This document shows, in pieces, positions 58,372 to 64,000 of a DNA stretch of 64,000 nt; position 1 is the first letter of the stretch; each line of letters starts with the position of its first letter. Location: contig NC_092810.1 in the NCBI RefSeq assembly GCF_040954645.1, forward strand, positions 8,168,185 through 8,232,184. Reading direction: 5' to 3'. A model generated the notes under the pieces. The model was not told where the DNA came from, did not search any database, and saw only the letters and a program-made list of their open reading frames with translations. Made by a program: the position numbers and the translations under genes. Source of the DNA: Diabrotica undecimpunctata (taxonomy: Eukaryota > Arthropoda > Insecta > Coleoptera > Chrysomelidae).

Positions 58372-59704
58372 AAATGGCATGTTTTCTAAGTAAGTACCGT
58401 TTTGCGATTCCGCCGCCGCAGCTCCACGGTCGGCGTTCCGCGCATGAGCGCTGGTTACCTACATCTCTTGTCTACGCACTGACGCCATTACAGTCTGATT
58501 CTTCATTATATACTTGTTTACTCCAGTGTTTAAGATGCCTCCAATAATCGTGAGTTACGCTGATTGTAAAGTACAGGCTGTTATACGATTTCTTAGTGCT
58601 AAAGATGTAAAACCGATCGATATTCATCGTGAGATCGTTGAAGTTTACGGACAAAACATTATGAGTGATGGAATGGTAAGGAAATGGGTGAGAGCATTTA
58701 AAGATGGCCATACGAATGTGCATGATGAAGAACGGAGTGGGCGTCCTTCAGTCGTTAATGAAAATTTGGTGCAGAAAGTGGACGAAAAGGTGAGAGAAAA
58801 CAGACGCTTTACAATTTCATCATTGTCCGACTGCTTTCCTCAGTATTCTCGTAGTGTTTTGTATCGCATTGTTACCGAAAACTTCAATTACCGGAAATTG
58901 TGTTCACGTTGGGTTCCAAAAATGTTGACGGATTTGCACAAAACCCAACGTTTAGGCAGTGCATTGACTTTCCTTGAGCGGTACCACAGTGAAGGTGAAG
59001 ATTTTTTAGACCAAATTGTTACCGGTGACGAAACGTGGGTGGCCTACGTCACACCAGAATCGAAACAACAATCCATGGAATGGCGACATTCATCCTCACC
59101 CAAAAGAGTAAAGTTTAAGCAAACAATTTCTGCCCGAAAAATCATGTGCACAGTTTTTTGGGACAGAAAAGGAGTATTGCTAGTGGAGTTTCTGCCTCGT
59201 AATGAGACAATCAATGCAGTGTCTTATTGTGAGACATTGAAAAATCTGCGTCGTGCAATCCAGAACAAAAGACGTGGCAAGTTGAGTAAGGATACCGTTT
59301 TGCTGCATGACAATGCCCGTCCACATCTGGCTAATCAGACCAAAGATCTTATCAAATCATTTAAATGGGAAACTCTAGATCATCCTCCATACAGCCCTGA
59401 TCTGGCGCTTAGCGACTACCATTTGTTCCAGCACTTGAAGAAACACCTGGGCGGTCAGCGTCTTCAAGACGATAACGAAGTCAAAACATTTGTAATGCAG
59501 TGGTTAACAAGTCAGGCGGCAGAATTTTATCAGGAGGGTATCCAAAAACTGGTGCCACGTTATGACAAGTGCCTCAATATTCACGGAAATTATGTAGAAA
59601 AGTAGATTAAGGTACAGGCTTTCATGTAAAAATAAAATTATTTCCATATCTTTGCACGTCTTTTTTTAATTCCAAAACGGTACTTACTTAAAAAACACGC
59701 CTCG
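58372..59704 (+). mobile_element. Complete mariner transposon, 1333 bp
   Basis: Terminal inverted repeats of 29 bp (58376-58404 and 59673-59701) match at 27 positions; the core is taagtaagtaccgttttg. TA dinucleotides lie at 58370-58371 and 59705-59706. Size and structure are standard for mariner. The single gene inside is open throughout. Confidence 0.9.
58535..59605 (+). CDS. mariner transposase, apparently intact
   Basis: This enzyme excises the element and inserts it at TA. I prefer the ATG at 58535 (MPPIIVSYADCKVQA), giving 356 codons, over the one at 58514, because mariner proteins are usually 345-355 residues. N-terminal paired-type HTH region to about residue 115, with a GRPS linker motif (GRPSVVNEN) between the two HTH parts; WVPKMLT is present. 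Catalytic D in VTGDETWV, D in LLHDNARPH, and D in PYSPDLALSDYHLF; spacing between the last two is 34 residues, so the triad is DD34D and complete. YSPDLALSDYHLF differs by one residue from the usual YSPDLAPSDYHLF. No stops or frameshifts. Confidence 0.92.
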   Translation: MPPIIVSYADCKVQAVIRFLSAKDVKPIDIHREIVEVYGQNIMSDGMVRKWVRAFKDGHTNVHDEERSGRPSVVNENLVQKVDEKVRENRRFTISSLSDCFPQYSRSVLYRIVTENFNYRKLCSRWVPKMLTDLHKTQRLGSALTFLERYHSEGEDFLDQIVTGDETWVAYVTPESKQQSMEWRHSSSPKRVKFKQTISARKIMCTVFWDRKGVLLVEFLPRNETINAVSYCETLKNLRRAIQNKRRGKLSKDTVLLHDNARPHLANQTKDLIKSFKWETLDHPPYSPDLALSDYHLFQHLKKHLGGQRLQDDNEVKTFVMQWLTSQAAEFYQEGIQKLVPRYDKCLNIHGNYVEK

Positions 59705-59706
59705 TA

Positions 59707-60679
59707 CAATAAGCCAACTGGCTGCAGAATGACGAGTTTAAACCAGATGATGTCCAAAATAAAACAAATTTACTTTAAATTTCGACTATTGGGGGCTATA
59801 TCTATATAATCGCGGTGTATTTTTCCGACTTTCAGTGTGTTGTGTTGCCTAAAGTGTTTCCTGTAAAGCTTACGTGGTATTCTTATTATTATTTTAAGTT
59901 ATTACAAGGTCTTTTATGAAATTGTCTACCATAACATTTTCTATGTAATAATTGATATTAGGCTTATTCTGTTTTGGTAAATTGGACATTTGTTTTTGTC
60001 TTTATGTAAATATTGTGGAATACTAAAAGATTTATGACGAGTAAAAATCCAATTTTTAAAAATTTATTCTGTTTATTCTTGGAAAGGTTAACAATCGTTT
60101 AGTTTGTTTTATTATACTAACAAAATTTATTTTATTGATTTAGCTATATCCTGCTTTATTGTATGGGAACAAATCGGCAATTAAAAATTTATTAAATCGG
60201 CCAAATTTATTGAATGGACGAATATAAACTCGCTACAAATCGCATAACTACAATTTAAAATGGAAGTAGATCAAACCGCTATTTTTCCCAATATTTATCC
60301 CGATTTTACAGTAAATAGCTAAAATACAAAGGTGAATTTTATATATTTAGTGAAAATCTACTCACACAGATATAAAAATTCATGAGTAGTGAAGACTGGG
60401 GACGTTGTAACAATTTCTGTATTACTACAAATTTCATCGTGCTTCTTAAGCACAATATGATGCAATTTTGTAAAACTGTTATGTTAAGCTTTGGTTATAT
60501 TTTAGTAGAGATAGAAACACATGGCTCATTAATTTACCAAATAAAAACATAATTAATATAGCGATGTCTATTGTAACAAACTTTGGAACAATTCTAACAA
60601 CTTGATATTTGTCACAAAACTTAAAAAATAGTAAGCACAAAATAATATTTACTTCCTCAAAACAACTAAGTATATAATA
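59707..60679. other. No gene seen
   Basis: AT-rich sequence right of the mariner. No motif. Confidence 0.4.
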
Positions 60680-60681
60680 TA

Positions 60682-60807
60682 CAATGCTAGTCAAAAGTCC
60701 GTTTCCCCCCTTGTACCTTTTGATCGGTTATACTTTTCACTATTATAAATTATAACAATAACCGATTAAAGTATACGAGGGGGGGAACGGACTTTTGACT
60801 AGCACTG
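60682..60807. mobile_element. Fold-back MITE, mariner/Tc1 type
   Basis: The element can fold over nearly its whole 126 bp: gctagtcaaaagtccgtt at the left pairs with aacggacttttgactagc at the right, and the inner gatcggttat pairs with ataaccgatt with few mismatches. TA dinucleotides flank it (60680-60681, 60808-60809). Confidence 0.75.
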
Positions 60808-60835
60808 TATACTAAAAACTAGCTAACTAGCTAGT

Positions 60836-60945
60836 TTAGAAAACTAAATCATCGTCATCATCTCTGCAATGAGAATGAGCCCAATCTTTGCAGAGTTGTC
60901 ATTTCACCCATTTCTCACCAAGTTTGTCATTGGAGATACCTTTGG
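60836..60945 (-). pseudogene. pogo/Tigger-like C-terminal zinc-finger scrap
   Basis: The minus strand reads GISNDKLGEKWVK, a stop, QLCKDWAHSHCRDDDDDLVF and a stop. The pattern W-KC--C--W-H--C in front of an acidic end resembles the PHD-like tail of some pogo/Tigger or jerky-type transposases. It is only about 35 codons. The family is inferred. Confidence 0.35.
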
Positions 60946-62530
60946 CATCAGCGAAAGTAGACTAATAGGTGTACATGATTTAATGTCTTCTGTAGCTTTA
61001 TCTGGCTTAGATATTGCAACAATGTGTGCCACAATAGGGAAATTAACGGCACTGACAAATTCAAATATTTAGGATTCATACTCTCAAGAAATGGAACCAC
61101 CGAGCAAGAGATAACCAGCAGATTAGCACAGACAAGAACATGTATTAAACAAATGAACGGGGTACTATGGGATAGACAGATTACCAGAAATACAAAGAAG
61201 AGAATTTATAACACCTTGGTACGCAGTATAGTGACCTATGGAGCAGAGAATTGGGTAATAAATAAACGAAACAGATCCAAAATTACAGCAACTGAAATGT
61301 AGTTCATGAGAAGAAGCTGCAGAGTGACAAAAATGGATTGTATCAGAAATGAGGAGATAAAACGGAGAATGGCAGTAGAACAAGACATACTCATCTACAT
61401 CGAAGAAAAACAATTAATTTGATATGGACATGTGAGAAGAACAGATCATACAAGGTGGATAGCAAAGATTTCGGATTGGAGCCTAATAGGAAGGAGGAAA
61501 AGAGGTAGACACCGAAGATCATGGTGGGATGAAGTGGATGAGGCCATGGAAAGACGAGACCTTAGAGATGGAGAATGGCAGAACAGAAAGGACTGGAGAC
61601 GTTGGCTGAAAGAAGGAAGGCGGCGACAGCTGTAAAAACCCTTATATAGATAGATAGATAGTGTGCCACTTTCCATGGAATAGGGTAGTACCCTGCTCTT
61701 AGGACTGCATTCAATATCTGTGTCAAGTACAGAATTCCTTTTTTGGAGAGTTCTTTAAGCAGAAGAATCAGGTCGTACACAGGAGACTTTTTAGGATTCA
61801 AGTCTGATTGTATCTTCTGGTGAACTTGTCTGGTAGTGAATTTTTCCAAGGGTAGTTCAAGTTTATACGGTGATTCTAAAAACTGTTGAGTCTCATTTAT
61901 TATGTCAAGGTTGTTGTGGCCTGGAATTTGGCTGAAGCACATTCACCAGATAGTTTCGGCTTTTCCTTTGTTGCTCCTAGCTATATTTTATTACTTATTT
62001 AAATAGGGGGATTGGGTAATTGAGGTCGATTAAATTTCCGCGTTACCTTGCAAAGTGAGTACTCAGTGATTTCCGTTACGAATAAGTTTTTCAGGTAATA
62101 CTAAATACTACTATCCTTATGATTATTTAGAAAAATATCTAATTAGACGGTAGTTTGGATCAATGCAGTTTTATCCTGGGGCGCGCGTGTTCTCTGCCAT
62201 GTTTTCCTGAATCGTCGCTTTTGTGCATTTTTTTTAATTTCATAGCAGGTGTTGTTGTTTAGTCTCCACCAGTCTGATTAATGTCGACTGTCAAGATGCC
62301 ACTGGTATTGTTTTAGTAAATTTTAAACAGCTTCGTCTAAATTTCCCAATTCGTGAATTTATTAATAGTGAATTTTCCTTCCCAAGAATTTCTCTACATA
62401 TCGTAACCATGATAGGAGAGTGGTCGGATGATAATTCAAAACAATATTGTACTGTGCAAAGTTCGACACAAGTTCTTTTAGTGACACAAAAATCGACCAA
62501 GTATCGGGGGCTAGTATGTAGATTCACCTG
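60946..62530 (-). pseudogene. Jockey-type LINE remnant, interrupted by a family E LINE
   Basis: Reading from 62530 down: endonuclease end (HTSPRYLVDFCVTKRT, CFELSSDHSPIMVTI), a decayed linker (61950-62290), then FLESPYKLELPLEKFTTRQV, IQSDLNPKKSPVYDLI, LSKKGILYLTQILNAVLRAG and PWKVAH at 61661-61690. After skipping the family E insertion (61033-61660) the frame continues with IVAISKPDKATEDIKSC and TPISLLSLMPK. This is the Jockey order (EN, linker, WKVA-I--I-KP-K, S-RPISLL). The RT core after LMPK is lost and pogo-like sequence follows. Confidence 0.8.
61033..61660 (+). mobile_element. LINE family E: 5'-truncated, GATA tail, 9-bp target-site duplication
   Basis: The plus strand reads TDKFKYLGFILSRNGTTEQE, CIKQMNGVLWDRQIT, RSIVTYGAENWVINKRNRSK, a stop, HVRRTDHTRWIAKI, RRKRGRHRRSWWDEVDEAME and WRRWLKEGRRRQL with a stop, ending in a gatagata tail. 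Flanks gtgtgccac (61024-61032 and 61661-61669) are identical. It lies inside the Jockey remnant, so it is the younger of the two. One stop at 61300-61302 and one near 61420 disable it. Confidence 0.8.
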
Positions 62531-62538
62531 ATGATATA

Positions 62539-62721
62539 CAGAGTGCCCCAAAAGTCTGGAAACGGTCAATTATCTCGTAAAGTGCTAGTCATATTTGTAC
62601 AAAATTTGAGGTACACCTATTTTGGGATACGGAGATTCCGTATTAGATATTTGCAATGTTGCCATATTTGTCGTTTTTCTTATATTATTAGTAACTTTGG
62701 TGTTTCAAATTCATCACCCTG
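62539..62721. mobile_element. Short mariner-type MITE
   Basis: Starts cagagtgccccaaaag after a TA (62537-62538) and ends catcaccctg before a TA (62722-62723). The ends are a short inverted repeat (cagagtg/cagggtg). It lies at the upstream end of the Jockey endonuclease piece and may mark where that piece was cut. Confidence 0.5.
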
Positions 62722-62723
62722 TA

Positions 62724-63330
62724 TATTCAATACATTATTGGAATCTCCTATTCAATACGAGTTCAACCACATGTAACACCTATGATTTTATGTAGTCTGG
62801 AAGGTCTTAAATACATAAAACAGTGCAAAATATGTAGATTCTAATAAATTTTAATATTTAGCACCAATAATAATTAATCTACCCCCGGAAGAAGAGGAAA
62901 GCGAAGTGTTTGTTGACCCAATGATGGTTTTTTATTCACCTTGTCCTCAAAAGATATGAGTTTAATGCTGAATCTTACAAATGTAACAGTTACCGAATCT
63001 CTTCAAATAAACAATTTGCCTAATGGGATAAGCAGCTCATATGCAATGGATAAAACCTTACATAAATTATAAGACCCAACTCTAAATATTGGCAACAAAA
63101 CAGTTGAGTAGTTGGATAATTACGAATATAACACACCTATTCAAACTGGACCTTGTATTGATATTATTAATAATAATGACATTGTTAATAATATTATTAG
63201 CGATGAGCAAGCAGATAACAATGAAGAGTATAGGCCCAATGAACGTGAACATAAAACTGACAATGACTTTGATCATAATTCGAATAAAATATCAAGTAAA
63301 ACCAAATGCAAGAAATGACACCAAGTGAAT
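62724..63330. other. No clear gene; possible upstream part of the 63331 pseudogene
   Basis: Short ORFs with Asn/Asp-rich readings (63112-63318, NNNDIVNNIISDEQADNNEE) may belong to the acidic front part of the next gene. No domain was recognised. Confidence 0.3.
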
Positions 63331-63745
63331 CAGCAAACTTGGAACATTTGGAGAAAGAAATTAGGAAAGAAATATTGCGGTAAAAGAAAAACAAAAAATG
63401 GACCATATGTATATAATATAAAAAAGCTGCTAGAGTAATGAAACAAAGATGCAAGTGTAGCAGAAAAGAAAATAGTGTAATCCAGTGTCTAAGACTCACA
63501 GAAGATGATAGAAAAGAAAATCTTGCATAGTTTTGGAAAATGGATTGGCCAGAGAAAAAGCTATTTATGAGGATTTTGACTCAGAAATCTAACACTGTTG
63601 GGGCTCGAGACCGAAAATCAGAGACAGACAGTAGAAAAAAAAACTCTTGCAAATATTTTCTTGAACAGAATGGTTCTGCAGTTCGTGTTTGCAAGAACAT
63701 GTTCCTAAATACCTTAGCTATCGGTGAATGGACTGCTCTAAACTA
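63331..63745 (+). pseudogene. Cys-rich insect protein family of unknown function, decayed
   Basis: Read over several frames: RKKLGKKYCGKRKTKNGPYV, ARVMKQRCKCSRKE, LTEDDRKENLA, a stop, FWKMDWPEKKLFM, KKNSCKYFLEQNGSAVRVCK and NMFLNTLAI. The order C-KC-------IS-E-R---F-FW-L----...V-VCK-MF--TLGI is one I know from large families of unnamed insect proteins, many thought to come from transposons. Three frame changes and a stop disable it. No function can be given. Confidence 0.4.
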
Positions 63746-64000
63746 GCAAACAGCAGTAGAAGGTAGAAATCGAGATGATCCAACAGATGATCATAAAATT
63801 ACACTTAATGATAACGGAAGTTAAAAAGGTAAAAGAAATAATAAGTTAGACTTACTCAAAAAAAAAAAAAATACTTATACACACCATGACAGATAACTCA
63901 CACCAACAATTATTTCAAAGAAAGTTTGTAATTTGTTATACGTTATACATTTTGATTACAAATGTACACATTTAATTTAATTAACAAATAATCACTTAAG
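63746..64000. other. No gene seen
   Basis: AT-rich end of the window with a 13-A run near 63857-63870. Confidence 0.4.

Overview
This window is AT-rich, intron-bearing eukaryotic DNA built almost entirely of transposable-element (TE) remains. Non-LTR retrotransposons of several insect-type families, Penelope-like elements, mariner/Tc1, piggyBac, hAT, pogo/Tigger, ISL2EU and Crypton-type sequences, a tRNA-derived SINE and seven long (TA)n arrays occur side by side. The mix points to an arthropod, most likely an insect with a large repeat-rich genome; a beetle is plausible, but that is inference. Nothing looks bacterial, and there is no operon, CRISPR array or rRNA gene.

Layout: 1-4653 is a nearly complete I-clade LINE (ORF1, then EN-RT-RNase H, then a poly-A tail). 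5528-6557 is a Crypton-like tyrosine recombinase pseudogene with one intron. 7.2-11.7 kb holds decayed minus-strand pieces (Penelope GIY-YIG, piggyBac tail, two LINE families) and a GC-rich block with a perfect 18-bp hairpin. 13-15 kb has two short dead-on-arrival LINE 3' ends with target-site duplications, an acidic ORF and a THAP first exon. 16-26 kb has Penelope, piggyBac, LINE B and mariner fragments. 27.7-32.7 kb has a 2-kb LINE A copy, an ISL2EU-like transposase joined in frame to the C-terminal half of a piggyBac transposase, and a whole but broken mariner-like gene. 34-42 kb has a LINE insertion with a 20-bp target-site duplication, a BED-finger hAT-like gene with a MITE in its intron, and a Penelope element. 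43-47.8 kb has a SINE, a Tigger gene split by a LINE A insertion whose RT carries a (TA)n array, and a fragment resembling the N-terminal part of a Piwi-family gene that ends in a near-perfect palindrome. 50-59.7 kb has a hAT MITE nested in another, a Tc1 element, a piggyBac whose Cys-rich tail is invaded by (TA)n, a Tigger fragment and an intact 1.33-kb mariner. 60-64 kb has a fold-back MITE and a Jockey element interrupted by a GATA-tailed LINE.

Function: almost all genes here are parasitic and most are broken. The only long uninterrupted transposase frames are the mariner at 58.5 kb and the hAT-like ORF at 37.0-39.0 kb, which lacks its C-terminal dimerisation region. The only likely host-gene remains are the Piwi-like fragment and possibly the THAP exon. 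LINE family letters (A-F) are my own working labels based on shared protein motifs; clade names are from memory of protein families and were not tested by search.
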